A stretch of DNA of 64,000 bases from contig NZ_AUEE01000004.1 in assembly GCF_000425825.1 (NCBI RefSeq), positions 1-64,000 of the forward strand. Direction: 5' to 3'. Below, in pieces: positions 52,117 to 61,894 of this stretch. Origin of the DNA: Jeotgalicoccus marinus DSM 19772. GTDB lineage: Bacteria; Bacillota; Bacilli; Staphylococcales; Salinicoccaceae. The translations under genes were made by a program, and so were the position numbers. The first letter of the stretch is position 1. Every line of letters begins with the position of its first letter. The notes below the pieces were generated by a model that searched no databases, was not told the origin of the DNA, and worked only from the letters and a program-made list of their open reading frames with translations.

Positions 52117-53372
52117 TTCTCTTCCTCATTATTTTCGTTGAATGATCTATCATGCTTCATAATTTTAACAAGACGAATCATATGATCTTCCATCTTCAAA
52201 ACTTGAAATTCTAGATTATCGAGATATGTCTTATCTCCCATTTTTGGAATATCTTCAAACGCTGATAATAAGAATCCTGATAAGGTATCCTCTTCTTCTG
52301 GTATTGCTGTATTGAACAATTGATTTAGACGGTGTAAAGTAATCTTCCCATCACAGATTATCTTATCGTCACTAAAGGCACGTACAACAGAATCATTTTT
52401 TAAATCCGTTTCATCTTCTATTTCAAAACCAAGCATGGTTTCTATAATATCTTCATGTGTTAAAATACCTTCAGTTCCTCCGTATTCATCTAGAACAATC
52501 GCAAGATGTCTACGTTCTCTACTCATACGTCTTAAAACATCTTCTACATTTTGAAATTCTCTAATAGTAAGAGGTTTAGTATCACTAAAATCTAGAAGTG
52601 ACTTTTCTGGTGTAACAGACCATTTCAAAAGATATTTAGAGTGAAAAACACCCACAATATCATCTAGGTCTTCATCATAAACAGGATACCTGGTATGCAT
52701 GTTATTTATAACGGTATCCCTGACGTCCTCCATCTTTTCATCTTTATGGATTGCCATCATTTCTGTTCTTGGTGTTGTCATAACATCCTTAACATTTAAT
52801 TCCTTAAAATCTAAGATTCCTTTTAACCTCTGTGATTCGGTCGAGGCAAGTGCCCCTTCACTATCTGCAATCTGAACTAGATTCACAATTTCATCACGCG
52901 ATACTGTCCAGCTTTTTTTTGACCCCTTTGATAGTATCTTCGTTATAAAATCTGTCATTGAATTTAAGATAACAGTCAATGGATAAAAAATGATATTCAA
53001 AAATGAAATAATTGGGCGCACCGTATATGACACGCGTTCTGGAAACGCTGCTGCAATAGATTTCGGTATAACTTCTGCACAAATAATTATCGTAATTGTG
53101 AGTACAGCTGATGCAAGTGTGACACTCCACCCGTACTGAATTGCCATTGAAGTCACCAAAACCGGTGTGATTAAGTTTGCTATATTATTACCTATTAATA
53201 TTGTCGTAATAAATTGACTCGGTTTATTTACCAGTTCATAGAGTTTCTCTGCTTTTTTATTTCCCCCTGCTGCTTGTGATTGCAATTTAATTTTATTAAC
53301 CGCTGTTAAAGCTGTTTCACTTCCTGAGAAGAATAATGACGTTAAGAGCAAAGCAATAACCACAAATATCAA
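52113..53372 (-). CDS. CNNM/CorC-family protein with CBS pair
   Basis: This 419-residue protein has an N-terminal DUF21/CNNM membrane domain (about 1-180) with SGSETALTAVNKIKL, then two CBS domains (about 195-320) and a CorC/HlyC C-terminal domain. The family includes S. aureus MpfA, needed for Mg2+ tolerance. Start is TTG at 53372 with AAGGGGG upstream. Mg2+ export is a family-based inference. Confidence 0.85.
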   Translation of the reverse strand: MIFVVIALLLTSLFFSGSETALTAVNKIKLQSQAAGGNKKAEKLYELVNKPSQFITTILIGNNIANLITPVLVTSMAIQYGWSVTLASAVLTITIIICAEVIPKSIAAAFPERVSYTVRPIISFLNIIFYPLTVILNSMTDFITKILSKGSKKSWTVSRDEIVNLVQIADSEGALASTESQRLKGILDFKELNVKDVMTTPRTEMMAIHKDEKMEDVRDTVINNMHTRYPVYDEDLDDIVGVFHSKYLLKWSVTPEKSLLDFSDTKPLTIREFQNVEDVLRRMSRERRHLAIVLDEYGGTEGILTHEDIIETMLGFEIEDETDLKNDSVVRAFSDDKIICDGKITLHRLNQLFNTAIPEEEDTLSGFLLSAFEDIPKMGDKTYLDNLEFQVLKMEDHMIRLVKIMKHDRSFNENNEEEK

Positions 53373-53449
53373 TCGTGGTTCCCCCTTGTTTAAGTTATGT
53401 ATTATACTTATCTTACCATTATAGAGCTTTTGATTGGAATAATAAGGTA

Positions 53450-53483
53450 TAAAAAAACCGAAATCCGATAACGGATTTCGGCT
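53450..53483 (-). terminator. Terminator of the copper operon
   Basis: CCGAAATCCG (53458-53467) pairs with 53472-53481 over a 4-nt loop and is followed by seven T on the minus strand. Confidence 0.85.
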
Positions 53484-53492
53484 TTCGGTTAC

Positions 53493-53699
53493 TTATTTTA
53501 TATCGTAACCTTGATTTTCTATTGCTTCTGTCATTTTTGCTCGATCGGTTACTGTATCATCGTAGTTTACTTCAACATTGTTATCTTCTAGGCTTACAGA
53601 AGCTTCAGATACACCTTCTAGATTATTCAAAGCACCTTCTACAGAAGCTTTACAGTGTCCACAAGTCATTCCTACTACATCAATTGTTGTTTTAGCCAT
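53493..53699 (-). CDS. copZ: Copper chaperone CopZ
   Basis: This 68-residue HMA-domain protein has the Cu(I) site GMTCGHC near residue 13 and ends NQGYDIK. It ferries Cu(I) to CopA. The ATG at 53699 has GGAGG nine bases upstream; an earlier in-frame ATG is too close to that site. Last gene of csoR-copA-copZ. Confidence 0.94.
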   Translation of the reverse strand: MAKTTIDVVGMTCGHCKASVEGALNNLEGVSEASVSLEDNNVEVNYDDTVTDRAKMTEAIENQGYDIK

Positions 53700-53739
53700 T
53701 ATATTCATCCTCCAAATTTTTATTAATTATATATTGTAT

Positions 53740-56124
53740 TTACACTTTAACACGTTTTAAACGTAATGAGTTGGTTACCACACTTACTGAACTGAATGCC
53801 ATCGCAGCTCCAGCTACCCATGGTGCTAAGAAACCTAGGGCTGCAATTGGAATTCCAAGCGTATTATAAGCAAATGCCCAGAACAAGTTCTGTTTAATAT
53901 TTTTAATTGTTTCGTGACTCAGATTTACCGCTCTTGGAATTAGTGTTAAATCATCACCAAGTATTGTAAGATCCGCTGCTTCAATGGCAACTTCAGTACC
54001 AGTGCCCATGGCAATACCAACATCCGCTAAAGCTAAAGCCGGTGCATCATTGACACCGTCACCAACCATCGCAACGACTCTTCCTGATTCTTGGATACTT
54101 CTAATCTTATCCGCTTTTTGGTCAGGCAAGACTTCCGCAATCACATCATCAATACCAACTTCACGTGCAATTGCCTCTGCTGTACGTTGGTTATCTCCAG
54201 TTAACATGATGACTTCTAAACCTTGATCATGCATTTCTTTAACAGCTTCTCTAGCTGTGTCTTTAACAGTGTCAAGGACTGCTATAGAACCTTTAAAGAC
54301 GCCATCAATTGCAATAAGCATTGCTGTCTTACCTTCATGCTCATACTGCTCAATATCACTATCTGCAGTACCGATATTCACTTGGTAGTCTTGCATTAAC
54401 TTACGCGTACCTACTAGAATTTCTTTACCTTCAATAGTCGCTGTTACACCATGACCGGTAATTGCTTCAAAGTGATCAACATCACTTAAAGTCAGTCCTT
54501 TTTCAGTCGCATTGGCAACAATTGCTGTTGCTAATGGGTGTTCAGACCCTTTTTCTGCTGAAGCTAGAAGACGAAGTGTTTCATCATCTCCAGTAAAATC
54601 TGTAACTTCAGGTTTACCTTTAGTAACAGTACCTGTTTTGTCTAGAACAACAACATTCACCTTGTGTGTTTTCTCTAAGTGCTCTCCACCCTTATAAAGA
54701 ATACCGTTTTCAGCACCCTTACCTGTACCTACCATTATAGAAGTCGGTGTTGCAAGTCCTAAAGCACATGGACAAGCAATAACAAGTACTGATATTGCTG
54801 CAACAAGTGCAGATTCTAGGTCACCTGATGGTACCAAGAAATACCACACAATAAAGGTCACGATTGCAATACCAATTACGATTGGTACAAAATAACCTGA
54901 AATAACGTCAGCCATTCTTTGAATTGGCGCCTTATTACCTTGAGCTTCTTCAACTACTTTGATAATTCCTGCTAAGGCAGTATCTTTCCCAACTTTTGTA
55001 ACCCTGACTTGAACACTACCATTTTGGTTGATTGTTGCACCGATGATACTGTCCCCAGCTTCTTTTTCAATAGGAATCGATTCACCTGTTAGCATTGATT
55101 CATCAACAGAGGTTCTTCCTTTTAATAGTTCTCCGTCTACAGGGAATTTTTCACCTGGTTTAACAATTAACACATCATCCACTTTAACTTGATCTACAGA
55201 AACCATCTCTTCTTGACCATCTCTTAATACACGTGCTTCTTTTGCTTGCATGTCTAGTAATTTAGAAATGGCACCTGTCGTTTGTGATTTAGCCCTCGTT
55301 TCTAAATACTTACCGAATAGAATCAAAGTGATGATAATTGCGCTGGCTTCAAAATATAAATGTGGGTGTTCGACAGCATCTGTCATCCATAAATAAGTCT
55401 CGTAAAGACTGAAACCATATGCAGCTGTCGTCCCCATTACAACAAGGACGTCCATATTAGCCGTAAAGTTTTTTAAATTCTTATAAGCCCCGCGGTAGAA
55501 TTGCCAACCTAATATAAACTGAACCGGTGTGGCAAAGGCAAGTTGGAACCATGGATTCATAAAGATATCTGGTAAGTTAACACCAAATAGGTGATCTAAC
55601 ATCGTGACAAGTAATGGAGCTGATAGTAACGCCGCAATAATTACTTTCCACTTCATTGTTTTTAACTCTTGGTCTTTATGGGAAACTTTTTCCTCGTTTG
55701 AGCGTTTTTGGCTTGCTTCATAACCAAGATTACCAATTTTATCGATTAAGCCTTTCTCGTCAATCATATTAGGATTGTACTCAATCATTGCATTTTCCGT
55801 CGTTAAATTGACTGTAGCATTTTCTACACCACTTGTCTTGTTCAGAACTTTTTCAATTCGGCTTGAGCATGCTGCACAAGTCATACCCGTAATATCGAGT
55901 TCTGCTTGCTCATATCGAACACCATAACCAAGGTCATTAATTTTTTTAGTAATATCTTCTGGCTGAATTTTGTCTTTATCGTATTGAATAGAAGCTTTTT
56001 CAGTTGTTAAATTGACTGTCGCATCAACATCATCCATCTTATTAAGCACTTTTTCAATACGATTTGAGCATGCTGCACAGGTCATGCCGGTAATGTTTAA
56101 ATTTAAGTCATCTTTTTCTGCCAA
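53740..56124 (-). CDS. copA: Copper-exporting P1B-type ATPase
   Basis: This 794-residue Cu(I) pump has two HMA domains (GMTCAACS near residues 13 and 83), the membrane CPC motif [11 protein letters not shown], phosphorylation motif DKTGTVTKG, actuator TGES, HP locus SEHPLA and hinge [10 protein letters not shown]. Start is TTG at 56124 after AGGAGGAAAAG. It lies 15 bp after csoR. Confidence 0.97.
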   Translation of the reverse strand: MAEKDDLNLNITGMTCAACSNRIEKVLNKMDDVDATVNLTTEKASIQYDKDKIQPEDITKKINDLGYGVRYEQAELDITGMTCAACSSRIEKVLNKTSGVENATVNLTTENAMIEYNPNMIDEKGLIDKIGNLGYEASQKRSNEEKVSHKDQELKTMKWKVIIAALLSAPLLVTMLDHLFGVNLPDIFMNPWFQLAFATPVQFILGWQFYRGAYKNLKNFTANMDVLVVMGTTAAYGFSLYETYLWMTDAVEHPHLYFEASAIIITLILFGKYLETRAKSQTTGAISKLLDMQAKEARVLRDGQEEMVSVDQVKVDDVLIVKPGEKFPVDGELLKGRTSVDESMLTGESIPIEKEAGDSIIGATINQNGSVQVRVTKVGKDTALAGIIKVVEEAQGNKAPIQRMADVISGYFVPIVIGIAIVTFIVWYFLVPSGDLESALVAAISVLVIACPCALGLATPTSIMVGTGKGAENGILYKGGEHLEKTHKVNVVVLDKTGTVTKGKPEVTDFTGDDETLRLLASAEKGSEHPLATAIVANATEKGLTLSDVDHFEAITGHGVTATIEGKEILVGTRKLMQDYQVNIGTADSDIEQYEHEGKTAMLIAIDGVFKGSIAVLDTVKDTAREAVKEMHDQGLEVIMLTGDNQRTAEAIAREVGIDDVIAEVLPDQKADKIRSIQESGRVVAMVGDGVNDAPALALADVGIAMGTGTEVAIEAADLTILGDDLTLIPRAVNLSHETIKNIKQNLFWAFAYNTLGIPIAALGFLAPWVAGAAMAFSSVSVVTNSLRLKRVKV

Positions 56125-56139
56125 TTCTTTTCCTCCTTT

Positions 56140-56442
56140 CTACTTACTAAATTGTTTTAGGACTGCCATCAATTCTTCAATTGAGTCGTCCCCTTCTCCT
56201 GTATTGATTGCATCTGTTACACAGTGCTTCATATGACGTTCTGTAATTGTTAATCCTGTGTTTTTCAGTGCACTTTGAATTGCTGAAATTTGAACTAAAA
56301 TATCTATACAATATCGATCTTCTTCAACCATAGATTGAATGCCTCTAACCTGTCCTTCGATACGTTTGAGTCGATTCATAATCTTTGCCTTTTCATCTTC
56401 TGGACGTGGTCTTGACATATGTTTTACCGTTTCTTCTGTCAT
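56140..56442 (-). CDS. csoR: Copper-sensing repressor CsoR
   Basis: This 100-residue all-helical repressor has the Cu(I) triad Cys45, His70, Cys74, the same numbering as B. subtilis CsoR, and the family opening IMNRLKRIEGQVRGI. Copper binding releases it from the operator. It is the first gene of the operon. Confidence 0.95.
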   Translation of the reverse strand: MTEETVKHMSRPRPEDEKAKIMNRLKRIEGQVRGIQSMVEEDRYCIDILVQISAIQSALKNTGLTITERHMKHCVTDAINTGEGDDSIEELMAVLKQFSK

Positions 56443-56486
56443 TTTTCCACTCCTTTCTTAAGTTCAATGTTTTATCTTATATCCAT

Positions 56487-56515
56487 ACTATATACCCCTA
56501 TAGGGTATTAGTCAA
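56487..56515 (-). promoter_or_regulatory. CsoR-controlled promoter and operator
   Basis: On the minus strand TTGACT (56515-56510), a 17-bp spacer and TATAGT (56492-56487). The spacer contains the inverted repeat ATACCCTATAGGGGTAT (56508-56492), the G/C-cored pattern of CsoR operators. Repressor binding would block RNA polymerase directly. Confidence 0.85.
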
Positions 56516-56520
56516 GTCAT

Positions 56521-56550
56521 AAAACTAGAGACCTAAATTGGTCTCTAGAA
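56521..56550 (-). terminator. Terminator of the M20 amidohydrolase gene
   Basis: CTAGAGACC (56525-56533) pairs with GGTCTCTAG (56540-56548); the minus strand continues TTTTATG. Confidence 0.65.
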
Positions 56551-56553
56551 TAA

Positions 56554-57729
56554 TTAATTATTTAGTCCTAAGCCAAGCGCAACATTAACATGTGCACGGA
56601 CGCCATCTATGAAGGCATCTTCGTCAATTCCAAATTTAGGATGATGGTGTGGGTAAACATAATCTTTCTCTTCATTATATGTGCCCAGTAATATATATAC
56701 CCCTGGGAGGTTAGCAGTGAAGGCGCCGAAGTCTTCCCCACCCATCATTTTCTCACTTTCGATCACTCTATCTTGACCAAAAGTCTCATCTAAAATAGTA
56801 CGCACGCGCGCTGTCTCACTTTCATCATTTAATACTGCTGAATAACCGTAGTTAAATCTATAGTCATATTCTGCACCATAAACTTCACAATTCGCCTTAG
56901 CAATCGCTTCAATTTTCTCTTTAGCTAATTCTCTAATATCTGCATCTAAAGAACGAACACTACCACTGATTTCTGCCGTATGAGGAATGACATTCTTCGC
57001 TCCTGTACCTGAATTAAAGTTAGTAATTGATATGACTAGATTATCTAATGGGCCAGCCATACGTGAAACAATATCTTGAATTTGAGTCACTATCCTCGAA
57101 CCGATTACTAAAGGATCAATGGCACCTTCTGGTTGAGAAGCATGACCACCTTGCCCCTGAATAGTCAGTTCAAATGTATCTGAATTTGCAGTGACCGCAC
57201 CAGATTTAATATGAATCTCACCGATTGGTTTAGTTGTCATTATGTGTTGAGCAAAGACGACATCCAGGTCATCAAACAATCCTGTTTCTACCATTTCAAT
57301 GGCTCCACCTGGTGGTAATTCTTCAGCATGTTGGAAAATCAAATATATTTCTCCACTAATTTTATCCTTATTTTTAGATAGGACTTCTGCTGCGCCAAGA
57401 AGCATCGATGCATGTGAGTCATGTCCACAAGCATGCATTTTCCCATCGATTTCAGATACGAAGTCTAAATCATCACGGTTCTCTTGAATAGGGAGTGCGT
57501 CAATATCTGCACGTAAACCAACTTTACGTCCAGGTTTGTCCCCTTTAATAATACCTAAGACACTCGTTTTTGTTGGTCTTTGAATCTCAATACCGTCCAT
57601 TTCTTTTAGAGCATTTTCAATATAATCACTTGTCCAATACTCTTCAAAAGATAGCTCTGGATGGCGATGCATATCTCTTCTCCACCCAATAACTTTTGGA
57701 GCAACTTCTTTAATCATATTTTCTAACAT
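56554..57729 (-). CDS. M20-family amidohydrolase (AbgA/AbgB-like or N-acyl amino acid hydrolase)
   Basis: This 391-residue enzyme shows RRDMHRHPELSFEE, GLRADIDALP, MHACGHDSHASMLLG, FQHAEELPPGG and the C-terminal MMGGEDFGAF. It hydrolyses amide bonds in amidated or N-acylated amino acids. It lies 57 bp after an AbgT-type transporter on the same strand, so the pair may import and cleave p-aminobenzoyl-glutamate or related N-acyl peptides. Confidence 0.83.
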   Translation of the reverse strand: MLENMIKEVAPKVIGWRRDMHRHPELSFEEYWTSDYIENALKEMDGIEIQRPTKTSVLGIIKGDKPGRKVGLRADIDALPIQENRDDLDFVSEIDGKMHACGHDSHASMLLGAAEVLSKNKDKISGEIYLIFQHAEELPPGGAIEMVETGLFDDLDVVFAQHIMTTKPIGEIHIKSGAVTANSDTFELTIQGQGGHASQPEGAIDPLVIGSRIVTQIQDIVSRMAGPLDNLVISITNFNSGTGAKNVIPHTAEISGSVRSLDADIRELAKEKIEAIAKANCEVYGAEYDYRFNYGYSAVLNDESETARVRTILDETFGQDRVIESEKMMGGEDFGAFTANLPGVYILLGTYNEEKDYVYPHHHPKFGIDEDAFIDGVRAHVNVALGLGLNN

Positions 57730-57786
57730 ATTATCTCTCCTTAATATAATGAAGAGGATTTGTATAAATCAAAGCCTCTAAATGTT

Positions 57787-59313
57787 TTATTCTGGTAAGT
57801 AAATTGGCCCGTTTGGTCCGACTGGTATTCCGAGTAAATACCAAATTATTATAAAGATTATCCATACTATTAAAAGTGCAATAGAGTATGGCAAGAGGTT
57901 GGCAATTACTGTACCCAACTTGATATCTTTTTGGTAACGTTGTGCATACATGATGATTAATGGTAAGAATGGCATCATTGGTGCAATTGGGTTCGTTGTT
58001 GAATCCCCAATTCTATACAGCATTTGAGTAAAGGCTGGATCATAACCAAGATACATGAACATCGGCACAAAGACTGGCGCCAAGATTGCCCATTTTGCAC
58101 TCGCTGATCCAATGAGTAAGTTAATCAATGCCACAATAAGTATGAATCCTATGAATAGAGGAATACCTGTCATGTTGATTGATGTCAGTAAGTCTGACCC
58201 ATAAATTGCTATGATTGGTCCAAGATTAGACCACTCAAAGTAAGCTAACATCTGCGCAGCAAAGAACACTAGGACAATATACTGCCCCATAGATGCCATA
58301 GAGTCTCCTAACATTTTAGCAAATCCTTTAGTTCCATCTAAGTTCTTCATCATGAAACCGTAAACTAAACCAGGTACAAAAAATAGTATAGTAATTAAGA
58401 ACACCGCTGAATCCATTAGTGGGGATTCTTGTAAAATAGAACCTGTTTCGGGATTTCTTAGTAATCCGTTAGGTAACACTGTTGCAACGATAATAATTAC
58501 GATAAATGCTAAGGCAGATAAGTTTGCCCATAGTAATGCTTTCTTTTCTTCTTTTGAAATTGGCTCCTCATCCACAGCTGGTCCATCATATTTACCCAGA
58601 CGTGGGATAGAGATTCTTTTAACAACTACGTAAATCACTGCAAGTAATATAATTGAAGATGCAGCAATGAAATAATAGTTCATTGCGATATTACCAACAT
58701 ATTCTGAGTCAACCAATTTCGCACCTGATTCTGTAAAGCCGGCAGCAAGTGCATCCGTCATACCTAATAAAAAGTTTGCCGAGAAGGCACCATTGGTCGA
58801 AGCATAGGCCATAAAAATACCACCGATAGGATTCAAACCAAGCCTAATGAAAATCATCGCTGCGATTGGTGGAAGAATAACTGGTCCTGCATCACCTGCT
58901 ACGTTAGAAATAATACCCACTAAGATAACCATTGGAATGATTAAAGCATTTGGTGTAATTTCTAGAGAACGCTTCATTAAAGCTTCAAAATAACCTGTTT
59001 TCTCTGCTAAACCGATACCAATCATAACAACTAATACCATAGCAAGCGGTGGGAAAGCACCAAAGTTGTTAATAGCCTCTGTAATAATCATGACAATACC
59101 GTCACCTGAAAGTAAGTTAACTGCCTCGATAGTCTCTCCATCTGTTGGATTCTTTGCAGATAGACCAAACATTCCCGCAATCCAAGATGCTAATAAAATT
59201 AAACCAGCAATAATCATGAAAAGTACGATTGGATCTGGCAACTTATTACCCAGCTTCTCTATTACATCTAAAAATCGTTGTGCAAAGGACTTCTTTTCTT
59301 TTTGTTCTGCCAA
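57787..59313 (-). CDS. AbgT-family transporter
   Basis: This 508-residue transporter with about twelve helices matches AbgT/MtrF proteins: KLGNKLPDPIVLFMI, SNVAGDAGPVILPPIAAMIF, YASTNGAFSANFLLG and DSTTNPIAPMMPFLPLI. Members import p-aminobenzoyl-glutamate or export antimetabolites such as sulfonamides. Start is TTG at 59313 after AAGGGTG. Its operon partner is the following M20 amidohydrolase. Confidence 0.88.
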   Translation of the reverse strand: MAEQKEKKSFAQRFLDVIEKLGNKLPDPIVLFMIIAGLILLASWIAGMFGLSAKNPTDGETIEAVNLLSGDGIVMIITEAINNFGAFPPLAMVLVVMIGIGLAEKTGYFEALMKRSLEITPNALIIPMVILVGIISNVAGDAGPVILPPIAAMIFIRLGLNPIGGIFMAYASTNGAFSANFLLGMTDALAAGFTESGAKLVDSEYVGNIAMNYYFIAASSIILLAVIYVVVKRISIPRLGKYDGPAVDEEPISKEEKKALLWANLSALAFIVIIIVATVLPNGLLRNPETGSILQESPLMDSAVFLITILFFVPGLVYGFMMKNLDGTKGFAKMLGDSMASMGQYIVLVFFAAQMLAYFEWSNLGPIIAIYGSDLLTSINMTGIPLFIGFILIVALINLLIGSASAKWAILAPVFVPMFMYLGYDPAFTQMLYRIGDSTTNPIAPMMPFLPLIIMYAQRYQKDIKLGTVIANLLPYSIALLIVWIIFIIIWYLLGIPVGPNGPIYLPE

Positions 59314-59410
59314 GTATTTTCACCCTTTCATACTATGTATATCTTTATATAAGAAAACCCTTTCCAGGGAACTTATAATAAACGATTTTACTATATATTC
59401 TCACAAATAC

Positions 59411-59446
59411 AAACAAACCTTTGTAAATTTTTACAAAGGTTTGTGT
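59411..59446 (-). terminator. Terminator of the flavin oxidoreductase gene
   Basis: ACAAACCTTTGTAAA (59413-59427) pairs with 59430-59444 over a 2-nt turn, followed on the minus strand by TTTGTATTTG. Confidence 0.7.
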
Positions 59447-59453
59447 TAATTTC

Positions 59454-60557
59454 TTATTTTTCTTTTAAAAATCCGAGTATATTCCACAGAGGTGTCGGTA
59501 TTGAGAGTTTTTCATTATCTCCCTCAAGAAGCTTAGAATTTACCGGTTCATCATTCTTCACTTTGTTCACAAAATCTGGATTAATCAAATGAGTCTTACC
59601 GACACTCATTAAGTCATAACCTGAATTTAGTGCATTTTGTGCATCTTCCTTAGATTTAATACCCCCTGCCCCCATAATAGGGATGGCCTTAAGTGAGCTA
59701 TTTCTTGCTCTAAGATATTTATCGATTAAAAGCTCTTCATCATCAGTGTCTATAATCGATGTTCTTTGCCAGTTATTAATACTGAAGTGGAAGTAATCGA
59801 TTGGATATTCGGCGAGAGTATTCAAAAGATACATAGTGTCGTCAAAGTTAATGCCTGGTTCCTCTAGTTCCTCAGGTGAGAAACGATAGCCAATTATAAA
59901 ATCAGATTTACCATATTCTTCGGCAGTTTCTTTCACTTTTTCAACTACACGTTCGGCAAATGTCGTACGACTTTCTCTACTACCTCCCCATTCATCTTCT
60001 CTTCTATTTGAGTGAGGTGAGAAAAATTGCTGTAAGAGATAAGTGTTTGCACCATGAAGCTCAACACCGTCAAATCCAGCTTCCATTGCTCGACGGCTCG
60101 CATCAGCAAATAATTCGATTTGTGCTTCAATCTCATCAATTTCTAAAGTTCTTGGTTCTACTGCATTATCTCTAAGCGCTTTGATATTACTTGCAGAAAT
60201 TGGCTGACGTCCCATATTGAGTTCTGGACTCCCCATTCTTCCTGCATGATAGAGCTGAATGAGTGCCTTAGATCCTTTTTCCTTTATTGCACTTGCAAGT
60301 TTTCTTAAGCCTGGAATCTTATCATCAGAATCCGCACCTAAAGCACCTTCAAATGCACGTCCATAATTATCTATAAAAGTACTTTCTACAATCACAGCTG
60401 CAGGGCCATCTGCTCTAGTTGCGTAGTACTTAATCAGTTCATCAGTCACTGAACCATCATGAAATGAACATTGTGTCGTCATTGGTGCCATAACTAAACG
60501 GTTTTCGAAGGTTTGTCCATTTTTCAAATTAACTGCCTCGAAAATTTGCTTCGTCAT
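59454..60557 (-). CDS. Old-yellow-enzyme family NADH-dependent flavin oxidoreductase
   Basis: This 367-residue FMN TIM-barrel protein has NRLVMAPMTTQ, LIQLYHAGR, the active-site GVELHGANTYLLQQFFSPHSNRR and C-terminal PIMGAGGI. It reduces activated double bonds; the natural substrate is unknown. The ATG at 60557 follows AGGGGAA; upstream in-frame sequence lacks a site. It is divergent from ilvE. Confidence 0.88.
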   Translation of the reverse strand: MTKQIFEAVNLKNGQTFENRLVMAPMTTQCSFHDGSVTDELIKYYATRADGPAAVIVESTFIDNYGRAFEGALGADSDDKIPGLRKLASAIKEKGSKALIQLYHAGRMGSPELNMGRQPISASNIKALRDNAVEPRTLEIDEIEAQIELFADASRRAMEAGFDGVELHGANTYLLQQFFSPHSNRREDEWGGSRESRTTFAERVVEKVKETAEEYGKSDFIIGYRFSPEELEEPGINFDDTMYLLNTLAEYPIDYFHFSINNWQRTSIIDTDDEELLIDKYLRARNSSLKAIPIMGAGGIKSKEDAQNALNSGYDLMSVGKTHLINPDFVNKVKNDEPVNSKLLEGDNEKLSIPTPLWNILGFLKEK

Positions 60558-60688
60558 ATTAATTCCCCTAACTTTTACTAATAAAAAAAGCTTTATAACT
60601 CCATTGTACATTTAATATAAAAATATACCATATTACTTTAGTATGATTAATATAATTTATCTTTAATTCTAAATTATCTGATAATATA

Positions 60689-60738
60689 TTGCCTTTTTAA
60701 TCTAGCCTTGTTACAATGAGAACAATTTTCAAATTATT
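60689..60738 (+). promoter_or_regulatory. ilvE promoter with CodY-like box
   Basis: TTGCCT (60689-60694), a 17-bp spacer and TACAAT (60712-60717) form a sigma-A promoter. AATTTTCAAATTATT at 60724-60738 matches the CodY motif AATTTTCWGAAAATT at 12 of 15 positions, right at the predicted transcript start. Confidence 0.55.
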
Positions 60739-60766
60739 TAACTTATATTATTTAGGAGGCCCAATT

Positions 60767-61846
60767 ATGACACAGCAATTACAAATTATTAAATCACAAA
60801 ATTTAAAAGAAAAGCCTGAGGTCGCTGGGATTCCTTTCGGCTCATATTTTACCGATCACATGTTCATTATGGACTACACTGCAGAGATGGGATGGCATAA
60901 TGCAAGCATCGTCCCATATGCACCATTTGAAATCTCACCTAGTGCACAAGCCCTTCATTACGGACAAACAGTTTTTGAAGGCTTAAAAGCATATAATGTT
61001 GACGGAGAAGTAACTTTGTTCCGTCCAGATGAAAACTTTAAACGATTAAATCGGTCTTTAGAACGCATGTCGATGCCAAAAATAGATGAGGAATTTGCCC
61101 TAAGTGCTCTTAGAGAATTACTTAAAATCGAACATGATTGGGTACCAGATGGTGAAAACCAAGCCCTATATATTCGCCCTTTTGTTTTTGCAGATGAATC
61201 TTACCTTGGAATCCGTCCAGCGAAATCATATAAAATGCTTATTGTACTTTCCCCGGTAGCAGGTTATTACGGCGCACAGCTAAATCCGACAAGTATCTAT
61301 GTTGAGGATCATTATGTACGGGCCGTACGTGGTGGCGTTGGTGAAGCGAAGTTTGCAGGTAACTATGCTGCGAGTTTGACCGCTCAGCAAAAAGCCAACG
61401 ACCTTGGTTATGAACAAGTGCTTTGGTTAGATGGTGTGCATCAAGAATACGTTGAAGAAGTAGGCAGTATGAACATTTTCTTCGTTAGAGATGGTCAACT
61501 TGTTACACCTGAATTAAACGGTTCAATCCTCCCTGGAATTACTAGAAATTCTCTAATTACGCTTGCTCGTGACTTAGGATATGAAGTTGTTGAAGAACGC
61601 ATTCATATCAATGATGTTGAAAAAGGTCTAACCGATGGTTCCATTACAGAGGTATTCGGAGCGGGCACAGCAGCTGTTGTCTCTCCAGTGGGTATAATGA
61701 ATATTCATGGGAAAGATTACCGTGTGAACAATAACGAAATCGGTGAAGTTACACAACAACTTTATGAGAATTTAACAGGTATTCAAACACGCAAACTAGA
61801 AGACAAACATGGATGGGTTTTTGAAGTTACTTCCACAGTGAAATAA
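60767..61846 (+). CDS. ilvE: Branched-chain amino acid aminotransferase
   Basis: This 359-residue fold-type IV PLP enzyme transaminates leucine, isoleucine and valine. The PLP Lys lies in [12 protein letters not shown] (about 202); [23 protein letters not shown] and [14 protein letters not shown] are conserved. The ATG at 60767 has AGGAGG upstream. It is a single gene, convergent with pdxR. Confidence 0.95.
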   Translation: MTQQLQIIKSQNLKEKPEVAGIPFGSYFTDHMFIMDYTAEMGWHNASIVPYAPFEISPSAQALHYGQTVFEGLKAYNVDGEVTLFRPDENFKRLNRSLERMSMPKIDEEFALSALRELLKIEHDWVPDGENQALYIRPFVFADESYLGIRPAKSYKMLIVLSPVAGYYGAQLNPTSIYVEDHYVRAVRGGVGEAKFAGNYAASLTAQQKANDLGYEQVLWLDGVHQEYVEEVGSMNIFFVRDGQLVTPELNGSILPGITRNSLITLARDLGYEVVEERIHINDVEKGLTDGSITEVFGAGTAAVVSPVGIMNIHGKDYRVNNNEIGEVTQQLYENLTGIQTRKLEDKHGWVFEVTSTVK

Positions 61847-61856
61847 TATATTGACG

Positions 61857-61894
61857 AAGGTCAGAGCTAGTTTTTTGCTCTGACCTTCTTTTTT
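61857..61894 (+). terminator. Terminator of ilvE
   Basis: AAGGTCAGAGC (61857-61867) pairs with GCTCTGACCTT (61877-61887), followed by CTTTTTT. It overlaps the last codons of the convergent pdxR gene. Confidence 0.8.

Noticed and set aside
60612-60690. Short inverted repeat TACT-TT-AGTA upstream of the flavin oxidoreductase as an operator
   Set aside because: Arms of only four bases in very AT-rich sequence are expected by chance.
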